The notes under the pieces were generated by a model. The model saw nothing but the letters and a program-made list of their open reading frames with translations, had not been told where the DNA came from and did no database searches. Below are positions 35,786 to 45,184 of a DNA stretch of 64,000 bases, one piece after another. The DNA comes from CAYSBE01 sp046309355. GTDB taxonomy: Bacteria > Bacteroidota > Bacteroidia > UKL13-3. The translations under genes were made by a program, and so were the position numbers. Numbering within the stretch: position 1 is the first letter of the stretch; every line of letters starts with the position of its first letter. The stretch is from the NCBI GenBank assembly GCA_046309355.1, contig JBKCPL010000027.1, forward strand, positions 13,473 to 77,472, written 5' to 3'.

Positions 35786-36581
35786 GTTGCAATGCCAGGG
35801 ATACGATATTTACTTTGGAATTATAGAACTGACCACGCTCATCGTAGCCTGAAGTATTTTGCAATACAAAGCGAAAAGCTTGATTAGTGGAGTTAAAATA
35901 GCGGTAGCCGATCAATGCATTAGTTGTTCTACCAAAGTTTACTTCTTCTTTCCATTTAGTATCAAATGCTACAAAAATGTAGCCTGCTTTTCGTGACCCC
36001 AAAAGTGCCACATCTCCTCCAAACTGTACCATCGATTTAGGAGTTTGTGTAACTGTAGCCCGAAAAACGGTGTTATAGCAAACGCCACCGTATAACGTGT
36101 ACACATTATCGTAGTTAAACAAAGCATGTACTGAAATATAATCGCGCTGGTAATTATTATTTACATAGCCTAACGACACACCGTCATCGCTTAGGTGATG
36201 ACTGGTATGGCCTATACTACTTCGTAAATACAAATACTTCATCAGTTTGATATCGGCAACAATGTCCAGGTAATAATCGGTATTTAATACTGCATTTTTT
36301 ATGGATGTACGTCTCATAGTAGCATGCGCTGAAGTGCCTACGAGCAATTGAAATCTGTTGTTGTATTGCAACACGGGCAGCAGTGTACCTATACCGAAAT
36401 AGAATGTTCGGTTCTCCATAGTTGATTGCAAATATGTTCGGTGTGCACGGGAATCGGCTGAAAGCAAGGGTGCCATTCGACTTCCGGGTAAAAAACGAAA
36501 GCCTGTAGAGTCAGCAGATGAAACCTCGGCAGTTAACCATATAGGTAGCAACAAGATAAATGCAACTGCAGCACTCTTCAT
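35775..36581 (-). CDS. DUF1207-like outer-membrane protein
   Basis: 268 aa with signal peptide. Beta-strand-rich with alternating aromatic residues; the GHTSHHLSDDGVSLG segment recalls the DUF1207 motif with His residues facing one side, also found in phospholipase A-type barrels. It ends in VSLALQLEI, a barrel-like terminal strand. Three bp after accC. Possible role in outer-membrane lipid handling is inference from motif and neighbours. Confidence 0.72.
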   Translation of the reverse strand: MKSAAVAFILLLPIWLTAEVSSADSTGFRFLPGSRMAPLLSADSRAHRTYLQSTMENRTFYFGIGTLLPVLQYNNRFQLLVGTSAHATMRRTSIKNAVLNTDYYLDIVADIKLMKYLYLRSSIGHTSHHLSDDGVSLGYVNNNYQRDYISVHALFNYDNVYTLYGGVCYNTVFRATVTQTPKSMVQFGGDVALLGSRKAGYIFVAFDTKWKEEVNFGRTTNALIGYRYFNSTNQAFRFVLQNTSGYDERGQFYNSKVNIVSLALQLEI

Positions 36582-36584
36582 GTA

Positions 36585-38066
36585 TCAGTATGTTTTCCGG
36601 TGTTTTGACCAATTTGATACCGAACTGTCGCCATTAATATTTTCTTTACTTGTGGTAGGTTTATTAAAAAGCATAGCGGCAGCTACAGCAGCTACTTCAT
36701 CGAACGATTTTTCATTCTTAAGCATATCAGGAGTAAAGTAGGTGTCAACAAACTTGGTATCGAACTGGCCTTTCCTATAAGCTTCATGTTGCATGACATA
36801 ACTGCCAAACGGAAGTGTGGTTTCTATTCCGCTTATCTGATAGTTTCGTATGGCATGTATCATACGCAATCTGGCTTCTTCACGGTCTTTACCAAACGTA
36901 ATCAGTTTTGCTATCATCGGGTCATAATGGATAGGAATATCCATACCCTGCTCAAATGAATCATCAACCCGAATGCCATAGCCTTGGGGCACTTTGTATG
37001 TTGTTAACTTTCCTATATCAGGCAGAAAATTATTGGCCGGGTCTTCCGCACAAATACGCAATTCAATGGCATGGCCTTTAATAGAAAGATCCTCTTGAGC
37101 GTAACCCAGTGCTTCACCTCTGGCAACTCGGATTTGCTCCTTCACCAAATCAAGACCTGTTATTTGTTCGGTCACAGGGTGTTCAACCTGCAATCGTGTA
37201 TTCATTTCCAGAAAATAAAAATTGAGGTTTTCATCTACCAGAAACTCAACTGTGCCTGCATTTGTATACTTACAGGCTTTCGCAACATTTACTGCAGCCT
37301 CTCCCATTTTTTTACGTACTTCGGGTGTCAAGCACGATGACGGAGCCTCTTCAACCAATTTTTGGTGTCTTCTCTGAATAGAGCATTCGCGTTCAAATAA
37401 GTAAACGATATGGCCATGTGTATCTCCCAATACCTGAATTTCAATATGTTTGGGCGAAGCCACATACTTTTCTATAAATACAGCATCATCACCGAATGCC
37501 GATAGTGCTTCGCTTTGGGCAAGTTTTATCTGCTCTTCAAATTCGCCTGCATGATTAACCACACGCATGCCTTTTCCTCCACCACCGGCACTGGCCTTAA
37601 CCAAAACCGGATAACCTATTTTTTCAGCAATTAGTGCACCCTGCTGTATGTCGCGAAGGGCCTCCTTAGTTCCGGGTACCATAGGCACATCATAGGCCGA
37701 TACAGCTTGTTTGGCACTTATCTTACCTCCCATCATACGCATACTATCTCCGCTTGGGCCGATAAACACAAGGCCTGCTTCTTTTACCTTATCGGCAAAA
37801 ACAGCATTTTCAGATAAAAAACCATACCCCGGATGAATGGCATCAGCTCCTGCTTGCAACGCAGTTTCGATAATTTTATCCATACGCAAGTAAGATTGGG
37901 CAGATGGTGCAGGACCAATGCAGTATGCTTCACCTGCATACCGCACGTGTAATGCGTTTCGATCAGCTTCGCTGTATATGGCTACGGTTTCTATTCCCAT
38001 TTCATGCGCTGTTCGCATGACACGTAAAGCAATTTCGCCTCTATTGGCTATCAGTATCTTTTTCAT
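36585..38066 (-). CDS. accC: Biotin carboxylase (AccC type)
   Basis: 493 aa. Complete biotin carboxylase: N-terminal IANRGEIALRVMRTAHEMG, ATP-grasp with GGGGKG at 161-166, the FLEMNTRLQVEHPVTE catalytic segment near 290-302, and a C-terminal domain. About 40 extra residues follow the usual end (DEVAAVAAAMLFNKPTT onward). It carboxylates biotin on a carrier protein; no accB or carboxyltransferase gene is adjacent, so it may serve acetyl-CoA or propionyl-CoA carboxylase encoded elsewhere. It lies in the middle of the long minus-strand block, 3 bp before the DUF1207 gene. Confidence 0.95.
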   Translation of the reverse strand: MKKILIANRGEIALRVMRTAHEMGIETVAIYSEADRNALHVRYAGEAYCIGPAPSAQSYLRMDKIIETALQAGADAIHPGYGFLSENAVFADKVKEAGLVFIGPSGDSMRMMGGKISAKQAVSAYDVPMVPGTKEALRDIQQGALIAEKIGYPVLVKASAGGGGKGMRVVNHAGEFEEQIKLAQSEALSAFGDDAVFIEKYVASPKHIEIQVLGDTHGHIVYLFERECSIQRRHQKLVEEAPSSCLTPEVRKKMGEAAVNVAKACKYTNAGTVEFLVDENLNFYFLEMNTRLQVEHPVTEQITGLDLVKEQIRVARGEALGYAQEDLSIKGHAIELRICAEDPANNFLPDIGKLTTYKVPQGYGIRVDDSFEQGMDIPIHYDPMIAKLITFGKDREEARLRMIHAIRNYQISGIETTLPFGSYVMQHEAYRKGQFDTKFVDTYFTPDMLKNEKSFDEVAAVAAAMLFNKPTTSKENINGDSSVSNWSKHRKTY

Positions 38067-38122
38067 GGTGTTTTAAAAGCAGATATTAAAGCAATTGGAT
38101 GTATCTGACTGGGTTTGTCCCA

Positions 38123-39520
38123 TTATTCCGAGTCAATGGTCTCACGATTATCCGTGCGAACTTTACGCCTCTTTTTGGTATCGCCATACACCAAGTTAAA
38201 TCCTGTACGAAAGTAAAGACTACGTGCGGTGGTAGGTGAAAACATGGTCATGACGTTATCCTGTACAAAAAACAATTGAAATGGCCCTAATTTCATTGTG
38301 GTACCAAAACCAATTCCATAATTATTAAAATCATAGAGGGAATAATTGAGCACGATTTGCCAAAAGCGACCAATCATGTGTGAGTAATTAGCTGTAAAGG
38401 CAGTATAAAAACCCGTTGGGAAATTTTGACCCTGAAACATTACTCCTACCTTATCGCTGCGGCCCAAGGTATAATTCATCCCTGCAAAAAGCCTGGTAGG
38501 CAAAGTAGTTACAAAAGGAGACTCAGAGAATTGAGCAGCACTCAGAATATTAGTCAAACTATCCAGATAACGGTCACGTTCCTCAACGCTATTAATCTGC
38601 GTATAGGTAAACCCTTCAAACGTGCGTTCCACACTTTTCAATTCATACTTATAGGTACGGTGTTTCCAGGTTATTGACCCAAAATCAATGACTGACGCAA
38701 ATAATTCGAGCTTTGTAAACGGCTGATAAGTTAAGCCGAAGTCTAAACCCCATCCACTGTTATTGGAAATTTCACTGATAAGTTTATCTGTTGACGGCAT
38801 GCTACGCTCGGCATCTGTAAATGTTCTATCACCCAACTCCGTAAGCAAAACAGGAAATCCTGAGGTAATCACAGACCCGGATGCTTTCAATGTAATGGGA
38901 TATGGCACACTACTACCCGTACGGGTACTCATAGCTAAATCATTTATACCGAAATAGGCATGACCTATAAGATACTTGAAGCGAGCGCCTACAGTAAACT
39001 TTCTGATTTCTTTGGCAATACTGAAATTGATATTAGAGTATGACAACAGCTGAAGATTGCTTCCTGAAAAGTCAACATCTTTGCCTCGCACAAAAATGCT
39101 CCCGTTGATTAAGTCCTTACTCAATGCAATACTTGTATTAAGTGATGTACCTGCACCAATACCAACAAAAAAGCCTTTTATCGGGAAACCTATATATAGC
39201 AAATCGGTGTTGTAGGTAAAGTTTAGACCGAAGGCGTTGCCATCTTTCATGCTCTTTTGCAAACCCGTTAAATCAAGCAAACCGCTTGTGTCAATATTAT
39301 CCATCAGCATACCAGCATCCAAATTCACCAGGTGAGCATTAAATCCCAAATTATTAACAACAGGTAAGCCTACTACTACCTGATACTCGGGTATAAATGC
39401 CGGATTCATGAAGTTCGACTGATACAAGCCCCGCATATACGGCAGAGTTGTTTCGGTTTGGGAGAATGCTGTAAAGCACGTACCGAAAATGAGTGCGTAG
39501 GTTAAGCGAAATTTTTTCAT
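38123..39520 (-). CDS. DUF5723-like outer-membrane barrel protein
   Basis: 465 aa from the ATG at 39520, chosen because a rare strong Shine-Dalgarno sequence sits 7 nt before it; an in-frame ATG 18 nt upstream would lack this. Signal peptide MKKFRLTYALIFGTCFTAFSQ, then TTLPYMRGLYQSNFMNPAFIPEYQ, and repeated transmembrane-like beta strands to the C-terminus, with a charged tail (DTKKRRKVRTDNRETIDSE). Typical of the DUF5723/PorV-like barrels of the phylum. Function unknown. It follows the 551-aa lipoprotein after 17 bp. Confidence 0.75.
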   Translation of the reverse strand: MKKFRLTYALIFGTCFTAFSQTETTLPYMRGLYQSNFMNPAFIPEYQVVVGLPVVNNLGFNAHLVNLDAGMLMDNIDTSGLLDLTGLQKSMKDGNAFGLNFTYNTDLLYIGFPIKGFFVGIGAGTSLNTSIALSKDLINGSIFVRGKDVDFSGSNLQLLSYSNINFSIAKEIRKFTVGARFKYLIGHAYFGINDLAMSTRTGSSVPYPITLKASGSVITSGFPVLLTELGDRTFTDAERSMPSTDKLISEISNNSGWGLDFGLTYQPFTKLELFASVIDFGSITWKHRTYKYELKSVERTFEGFTYTQINSVEERDRYLDSLTNILSAAQFSESPFVTTLPTRLFAGMNYTLGRSDKVGVMFQGQNFPTGFYTAFTANYSHMIGRFWQIVLNYSLYDFNNYGIGFGTTMKLGPFQLFFVQDNVMTMFSPTTARSLYFRTGFNLVYGDTKKRRKVRTDNRETIDSE

Positions 39521-39527
39521 ATCCGTT

Positions 39528-39535
39528 CCTCCTTT
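39528..39535 (-). promoter_or_regulatory. Strong Shine-Dalgarno sequence
   Basis: AAAGGAGG on the minus strand, 7 nt before the ATG at 39520. It decides the start of the DUF5723 gene and is unusual because Shine-Dalgarno sites are nearly absent elsewhere in this window. Confidence 0.75.
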
Positions 39536-39537
39536 CA

Positions 39538-41193
39538 TTATCGATTACCTGTTGATTGATACTGTGCATTTCCAATCATTCCCACCTTTATCGCTATTTT
39601 TTGGGTATTGTATATGCGAACAGAAGGCTTGTTATTATTGGCATCTCGTGCTGTATTGCCTTTAAATGTTGTATAGTAGTAATCACAGCCGGCATCCTGC
39701 AGGTTTTTGTAGCGCTCTTTGGTCATATAACAAATGCTTTGCGCACTTCGCGGAATGGGGATTACGTTTCCACTGGCATCTACATCTGCCGGATCAAGTT
39801 TTAATCCTTCAACAAACAGGCTGTCTATAATCTCAAATGAATCAATCCCATTAATAGTTTTGAGCTTACAGAAGTAAACCTGAATGAGTGCGCCAACCGG
39901 CATTGTACTGGTTGCTTCAGCAACTATACTCATATCCTGCAACTGAGTATTCGCAAAATCAGGAAATTTAAAATTGTCACCGTGCTGAACTATGTAATCA
40001 TCAATTCTCATATCGAAGGGTATTTCGATATCGCAATATGTTTTAAGTGAACTGGTATCAAACATGAAATTACCGACAGGCACATTATTGTAATTTGCTT
40101 GTATGTCCAATACAAAACTGATTGATTTTGGGGCGCTGTTCAGAACCTGATCTATATTTGAGTTATTGCGGTCAATAACATACGAACCGATGCCTACCTG
40201 CCCCGGAGATGCTGCAAAAGGAAGTGAAAAGGTATCTTTAAGAAAATCAATAGTGATAGGTATTGGTACATCATCGTATCCACGTGCAATGAAGTTGGAT
40301 ATTTTACACGTGATAGGCAACCCGAAACCATTCGAAATACGGATACGCAATCTTGGGTCATTTAGAAACAAACGTCCGCCTACCTGATTAGAAAATAAGT
40401 CTATAGATATGTTTTCGCTGGTACGTAGTAAGGTAAAATTTCCTAAATAGCCTTCCAAAAATCTGTATTTAGGTACCGAGAGGTACTGACTCATTCCAAA
40501 TTTTTCACCGGCTACCATGTTAGGATTGCCGGTTACCTTCTGCACTGAAAGTGAAACACTGTAAGGCAATTTATTAGTGGTTGTGCCGCCATCTGTAAAA
40601 TCAATCACATATCCTGCAAGACTTATTACACGATTAATAGTAACAGGTGAGCTTCCCGAATAATTCAACTCGAATGAATCGGTAAGTGCTTTGCCGTTTA
40701 GCGTTATAGTAGGATAAGTCATCACAACTTTGGTGTTGTGCTTAAAGTCGCTCGAAATGTTTAATGCCAGCGAGCCATTGCCAATTTCTAGCTTTTTAAA
40801 TTGCTCGTTACCACCGACTGCAATATCTGTTACACCTGAAAAAGTCTGAGAAAAAGAACCAACAAAGTTGAAGGCAGTAGCTATGGCAGCGTCCGTTTGA
40901 ACACCAAAATTTACCAGTACGGGTGGTATATTAATAAACTGACGTTCGTCAATACTATCTCTGCTGGTATAGATAAAGGTTAGTGGTTCGGCTCCATCCT
41001 GTTTAATTAATCCGGTTTTAGAAAACTGATCGTAGATATCCTTTAAGCCCAGTTCGTCCTGAAACAAAGGCAGGGCTATTTCAGTAGCCAGTTTTGCTCC
41101 TTTAATATCGGAAAGGGGAGCAAGTTCATAAAAGCATCCTGAAAAGAAGGGCAACGCAGCACCAATAAGCCACACTCGCTTTTTTAAACGCAT
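39538..41193 (-). CDS. Large lipoprotein of unknown function
   Basis: 551 aa from the ATG at 41193 (a GTG two codons upstream is possible). Signal ends in a lipobox-like FSGC (about Cys19), so an outer-membrane lipoprotein is likely. The mature part is rich in beta-strand patterns with repeated segments such as LPYSVSLSVQKV, RLFLNDPRLRIRISNGFGLP and IPITIDFLKDTFSLPF. I do not recognise a family. It is co-transcribed with the 884-aa anchored protein upstream (36-bp gap) and the DUF5723 barrel downstream (17-bp gap), suggesting one surface complex. Confidence 0.78.
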   Translation of the reverse strand: MRLKKRVWLIGAALPFFSGCFYELAPLSDIKGAKLATEIALPLFQDELGLKDIYDQFSKTGLIKQDGAEPLTFIYTSRDSIDERQFINIPPVLVNFGVQTDAAIATAFNFVGSFSQTFSGVTDIAVGGNEQFKKLEIGNGSLALNISSDFKHNTKVVMTYPTITLNGKALTDSFELNYSGSSPVTINRVISLAGYVIDFTDGGTTTNKLPYSVSLSVQKVTGNPNMVAGEKFGMSQYLSVPKYRFLEGYLGNFTLLRTSENISIDLFSNQVGGRLFLNDPRLRIRISNGFGLPITCKISNFIARGYDDVPIPITIDFLKDTFSLPFAASPGQVGIGSYVIDRNNSNIDQVLNSAPKSISFVLDIQANYNNVPVGNFMFDTSSLKTYCDIEIPFDMRIDDYIVQHGDNFKFPDFANTQLQDMSIVAEATSTMPVGALIQVYFCKLKTINGIDSFEIIDSLFVEGLKLDPADVDASGNVIPIPRSAQSICYMTKERYKNLQDAGCDYYYTTFKGNTARDANNNKPSVRIYNTQKIAIKVGMIGNAQYQSTGNR

Positions 41194-41229
41194 AGTCACG
41201 GTTTTTTTACGAATGTAAGAAAATACGTG

Positions 41230-43884
41230 TTATTTCAAACGGAAAGCATTCAAATAATTACCAGTTACCGGCACTATCAGGTAGCGAACACCGTCATTCA
41301 AAAGCATTCCTACAGTTCCCGGTGCTGACGCATCAACCGGAAATCCATTATCTAGTGACGATCCCATGTAGGAGTTCATTGTCATACTGGCCGAATCGAA
41401 TACCATGAAGTCATTCGCAGCGCTTGATTGTTGGTAAGCATACCCCCCGGCTGTCGGTCCTGTTAATATTTTGCCGTTTAGATCATAAACAAGCATTCCT
41501 TTACCTGAATTCGCAACTAACATTGTGCCTATAAATTTAAAACTTCCACTATCCAGGTGTGCAACCTGTGACGATTGTGTAGGCATGAAATCTTCATCAA
41601 ACACAAATCGTGTTACCGATTGTGTTGAACTGTCAACAACCCATACCTGGTTTTCAGTAATTAGAAAATCTGCTCCCATAGTGGCAGCATGCTCTATGGT
41701 TGTTCCGTCCGGCTTCCAGATGCATAGTTTTTTAGTCTCTGTGGTTCCGTATAAAACGGGCTCGTTGCGTAAAACACCATGCTTTAAGTTTGCCATTTTT
41801 TCACCTGTTACTTTTGGATTCCATGAAGGGATTGCCTTACCTGTCATGTTATATCCCATGACGCGTTTATTAGTTAATGGAATAAAAAAGGCATAGAAGC
41901 TATCGTTGTAAAAATCGGTTAGCAATAAACTACCTGAGGCTGTACCGGGCAGATATATGGGATATCCGGAAACATTCTTGCCGCTAGTATCAATCAGTGA
42001 AACACTTTTTGCTGTGTTAAACAAATAGCCCCATTTACCTGAAGGGTGATAGGTAACTGAATATGGGGTACTTAATACGGGACCAGACATTTTAGTCTTC
42101 CATTTCAATGTGCCATCAGCAGCCATACAATACAGCATGTTCTGTACATCCTGAACAATGACATCGTATACTTGCTCAGTTTTGTTAAATACGAATACCG
42201 GTGGTGAAATTAATGTGGTATCTAATTTTATCTGCCAAAGCATTCGCTGTTTTTCTTCATACTCAGGTTGAAACTGGACAGTATATTGCGTATGAAAATA
42301 TTTATCGCTTGCTGATGCAAATTGAAAATGAACGGCTGTAAATTTTTTGTAGATAATTTCGTTTCTGCTCAGGTGACTGTGCATGGTTGTATTCACATTA
42401 GCCAGTGGAATTGAAAATGATTGAGACGTATTGATGTACATGTCCAAATTCGATGTAGGACCTGAAAGCGATTTCATTTTAGCATATAACTCATCGTTGC
42501 TTAACACATTGTTCGATTGATAAGCATCAAGTATATGCATCACAGTTTCGGGATATTTAGCCAGTACAATCACATCTTCTGCCAACGTTACATAAGGACT
42601 TGGAGTGCCACAATACACACTGCCGAAATAATTCGGCATAAAATTACCAAACGGCCACTGGGTAATCGAGTATCCTTTGTAGACAAGCGTGGTTTGTAAC
42701 GAGTCAATAAGCAGCCGTTTGCTAAATTGCTGCTGATAATTTACGAGCAGCTGAGCAGCAGCCGAGGCCGATGTTGTTTTAATAAGCGTAAAGGGGTGCT
42801 GTTGCCCAGCTAAAAGCAATGAACCTGTTATTACTTGTTTACCAATTATTGCCCTGAGATTATTTAAATCGATTTTATAGAGTGAACTTATACTGTCTTC
42901 ATTTGTCTTGTAACGAGTGTAAATCCCAAGTCGTTCATGGTAATCGTCCAATTCGTTTTTAAATGACAGGAAATCACTAAATCCCATTCGCACTAGATAT
43001 GCACAGTTATTGGGTACGAACTTATTTATGTCGTCAAGCGGAACAGGATTCTGATTGCGGAATAAATCGAGAAACTGGCTCACGGTATCATCCGTTAAGC
43101 TTATGCCTTTAAAAACTAGTTCGTTTTGTTGAACAGACACGTTCAGCATACTCCAGTTTGCTAAATTTTGTAGAGGTGTAAACCATGACCATTCAGCCGG
43201 ATTTCTGGAAATGCAGGCATATAACTTCTCCATCTGACGGTAATTCACATATAGCCGAAATGCTGCACTTTTATCCTCAAATGGCTGCAGCATGGCAAGT
43301 TCATCCGTTTGGCCACGAACTTTGTATCTCATTTTCCGAATGGCCGACTCTGCTAACAGGCCGGTAGTACTATAGAATACATACGACCCAGTTGCTACCA
43401 CTACTCCTGTGTAATTACCCGAAGCATCTTGGAGGTCGTAAAGCTTTATGCCCTCGTATGTACGAGTTTTAATGCGGTACGAATTCCGGTAATTTAATGC
43501 GGATAACACTTCGTTCATATTAGCATTATCAGGCAGGTGCATAGTTACCATCCATTCAAGCCGATCTCCCTGAACATGTATAGAAACGGCCATCTCTTCT
43601 TCATTTAGTGGTGTTGTTTGCAACAGGGAGTCGTACAGACCGAGAAAGTTTAACGCATCTGTGGAAGATGGGTAAGACTGCAACATTTGCCACAATTCAG
43701 TACGCTGTACTATTTCCAGACTTTCACCGAAGTTAGAAGTAATGACGACAGCAACGGCTGTTTCGGGGATAATGGCATACAATGGCTTATCATCCGGCTT
43801 TATGTACTTCGAATAAAAGTAAACTGCCAATACAATAAACAGTAAAAATGTAGCTGCAATACCTACCCAAAGCGATCTGTTCAT
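41230..43884 (-). CDS. Membrane-anchored protein with DUF3352-like and beta-propeller-like regions
   Basis: 884 aa from the ATG at 43884; a TTG start at 43908 would lie inside the probable -7 box. A single N-terminal membrane helix (SLWVGIAATFLLFIVLAVYFY), then a long extracytoplasmic part. Residues up to about 540 resemble DUF3352 proteins (YAIIPETAVAVVITSN; NNCAYLVRMGFSDFLSFK). The C-terminal 300 residues show repeating strands like a PQQ/quinoprotein propeller (AADGTLKWKTKMSGPVLSTP; YDLNGKILTGP). Function unknown; first gene of an operon with a lipoprotein and a barrel. Confidence 0.75.
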   Translation of the reverse strand: MNRSLWVGIAATFLLFIVLAVYFYSKYIKPDDKPLYAIIPETAVAVVITSNFGESLEIVQRTELWQMLQSYPSSTDALNFLGLYDSLLQTTPLNEEEMAVSIHVQGDRLEWMVTMHLPDNANMNEVLSALNYRNSYRIKTRTYEGIKLYDLQDASGNYTGVVVATGSYVFYSTTGLLAESAIRKMRYKVRGQTDELAMLQPFEDKSAAFRLYVNYRQMEKLYACISRNPAEWSWFTPLQNLANWSMLNVSVQQNELVFKGISLTDDTVSQFLDLFRNQNPVPLDDINKFVPNNCAYLVRMGFSDFLSFKNELDDYHERLGIYTRYKTNEDSISSLYKIDLNNLRAIIGKQVITGSLLLAGQQHPFTLIKTTSASAAAQLLVNYQQQFSKRLLIDSLQTTLVYKGYSITQWPFGNFMPNYFGSVYCGTPSPYVTLAEDVIVLAKYPETVMHILDAYQSNNVLSNDELYAKMKSLSGPTSNLDMYINTSQSFSIPLANVNTTMHSHLSRNEIIYKKFTAVHFQFASASDKYFHTQYTVQFQPEYEEKQRMLWQIKLDTTLISPPVFVFNKTEQVYDVIVQDVQNMLYCMAADGTLKWKTKMSGPVLSTPYSVTYHPSGKWGYLFNTAKSVSLIDTSGKNVSGYPIYLPGTASGSLLLTDFYNDSFYAFFIPLTNKRVMGYNMTGKAIPSWNPKVTGEKMANLKHGVLRNEPVLYGTTETKKLCIWKPDGTTIEHAATMGADFLITENQVWVVDSSTQSVTRFVFDEDFMPTQSSQVAHLDSGSFKFIGTMLVANSGKGMLVYDLNGKILTGPTAGGYAYQQSSAANDFMVFDSASMTMNSYMGSSLDNGFPVDASAPGTVGMLLNDGVRYLIVPVTGNYLNAFRLK

Positions 43885-43905
43885 GAATAAACTATTTTTT
43901 TTAAC

Positions 43906-43913
43906 CAAATTTA
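43906..43913 (-). promoter_or_regulatory. -7 promoter element for the 884-aa protein operon
   Basis: TAAATTTG on the minus strand, an exact TAnnTTTG, 21 nt before the ATG at 43884. It overlaps the TTG that could otherwise be read as a start. Confidence 0.5.
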
Positions 43914-43967
43914 CTGTAATTGCGTATGTATGAAATGCATATTGTTAACATAAATCTGTTCAAAGCT

Positions 43968-44405
43968 ATGAGTAAACATACACTTCAAAAACAAATGATC
44001 AGAGCCGGGGCAGCCATACTTTCTGCTTCGATTGCATTGGGTGCTATTGGCACACATTTTATTCAACGTTTCATCCCTGTCGACCATATGAATACTTACA
44101 AAACCGGCATTGAATACATGATGATTCATGGCCTTGGAATACTACTGATTGCCTCATTGCTGCGCAGATTGCATGAATCAACATCACGAAACGTATTTTT
44201 TATGTTTATAGCGGGCATTGTTATCTTCACTGGCACACTCATACTGCTTTCAACCCGATCACTATGGATTGGCGATGCCATTTCTTGGTTAGGAATGATT
44301 ACCCCGGTAGGTGGGGCTCTTATGATTGGCGGATGGGCACTACTCGCCATGAAAGGGTATAAAAAACCAACACAATTTCAGGATGGAACTACCGAACGCC
44401 TGTAA
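43968..44405 (+). CDS. DUF423 family small membrane protein
   Basis: 145 aa from the ATG at 43968, which matches the usual N-terminus (short polar stretch, then LSASIALGAIGTHFI). In-frame upstream starts exist at 43926 and TTG 43920. Four hydrophobic segments and the pattern YKTGIEYMMIHGLGILL, and TPVGGALMIGGWALLA near the end, are typical of DUF423 (YgdD-like) inner-membrane proteins of unknown function. The exonuclease gene follows after 9 bp. Confidence 0.85.
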   Translation: MSKHTLQKQMIRAGAAILSASIALGAIGTHFIQRFIPVDHMNTYKTGIEYMMIHGLGILLIASLLRRLHESTSRNVFFMFIAGIVIFTGTLILLSTRSLWIGDAISWLGMITPVGGALMIGGWALLAMKGYKKPTQFQDGTTERL

Positions 44406-44414
44406 TCACTTAAC

Positions 44415-45182
44415 ATGAACCTAAACCTTAAACGCCCTCTTATTATTTTCGATCTTGAAACAACCGGAATTAGCATTCAAACTGATCGTATCATTGAGAT
44501 ATCATATATAAAACTGATGCCTGAAGGCACACAGATTACATATACTCAACGCTTAAATCCACAAATGCCCATACCTCCTCAAGCCACAGCTATACATGGC
44601 ATTACTGACAGTGATGTGTCTGACAAACCAGGATTTAAAGACATTGCACAGCAATTGGCTAAAGACTTTGAAGGGTGTGACGTAGGAGGCTATAACTCTA
44701 ATAAATTTGATTTTCCAATGCTGGTTGAAGAGTTTTTACGTTCAGGAATTGAGTTTGATACAGAAAACAGAAAGTTTATAGATGCACAGCGAATATTTCA
44801 TTTGATGGAACAGCGAACACTATCAGCTGCATACAAATTCTATTGCAATAAGGAACTCTTACAGGCGCATAGTGCCGAGGCCGACACCCGTGCAACTCTT
44901 GAAATATTGATGGCGCAGCTCGACCGATATCCGCAATTGAAAAACGACATTGATTTCCTGCACGAATTTTCAGGCCAGTCAAATAATGTAGATTTAGCAG
45001 GCCGTCTTATACGAAATGATAAACAAGAGGTAGTATTTAACTTTGGTAAGCATCGCCATAAGAAGGTAATGGATATATTCAAGGTAGAACCCAGCTACTA
45101 TAAGTGGATGATGGATGGAGATTTTTCACTCGATACCAAGCGAAAAATTACAGCATTATATATTCAGGCAAACGTCAAATAA
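44415..45182 (+). CDS. DnaQ-like 3'-5' exonuclease (DEDDh)
   Basis: 255 aa. Exo I motif IIFDLETTG, Exo II GYNSNKFDFPML and Exo III-epsilon HSAEADTRATLE, giving the DEDDh set of acidic residues plus His. The C-terminal part (FNFGKHRHKKVMDIFKVEPSYYKWM) is an extra segment seen in Bacteroidota members. It may proofread for DNA polymerase III or act in RNA/DNA trimming; no polymerase gene is adjacent. Its stop is 2 bp from the end of the convergent sugar-transferase gene. Confidence 0.92.
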   Translation: MNLNLKRPLIIFDLETTGISIQTDRIIEISYIKLMPEGTQITYTQRLNPQMPIPPQATAIHGITDSDVSDKPGFKDIAQQLAKDFEGCDVGGYNSNKFDFPMLVEEFLRSGIEFDTENRKFIDAQRIFHLMEQRTLSAAYKFYCNKELLQAHSAEADTRATLEILMAQLDRYPQLKNDIDFLHEFSGQSNNVDLAGRLIRNDKQEVVFNFGKHRHKKVMDIFKVEPSYYKWMMDGDFSLDTKRKITALYIQANVK

Positions 45183-45184
45183 AT

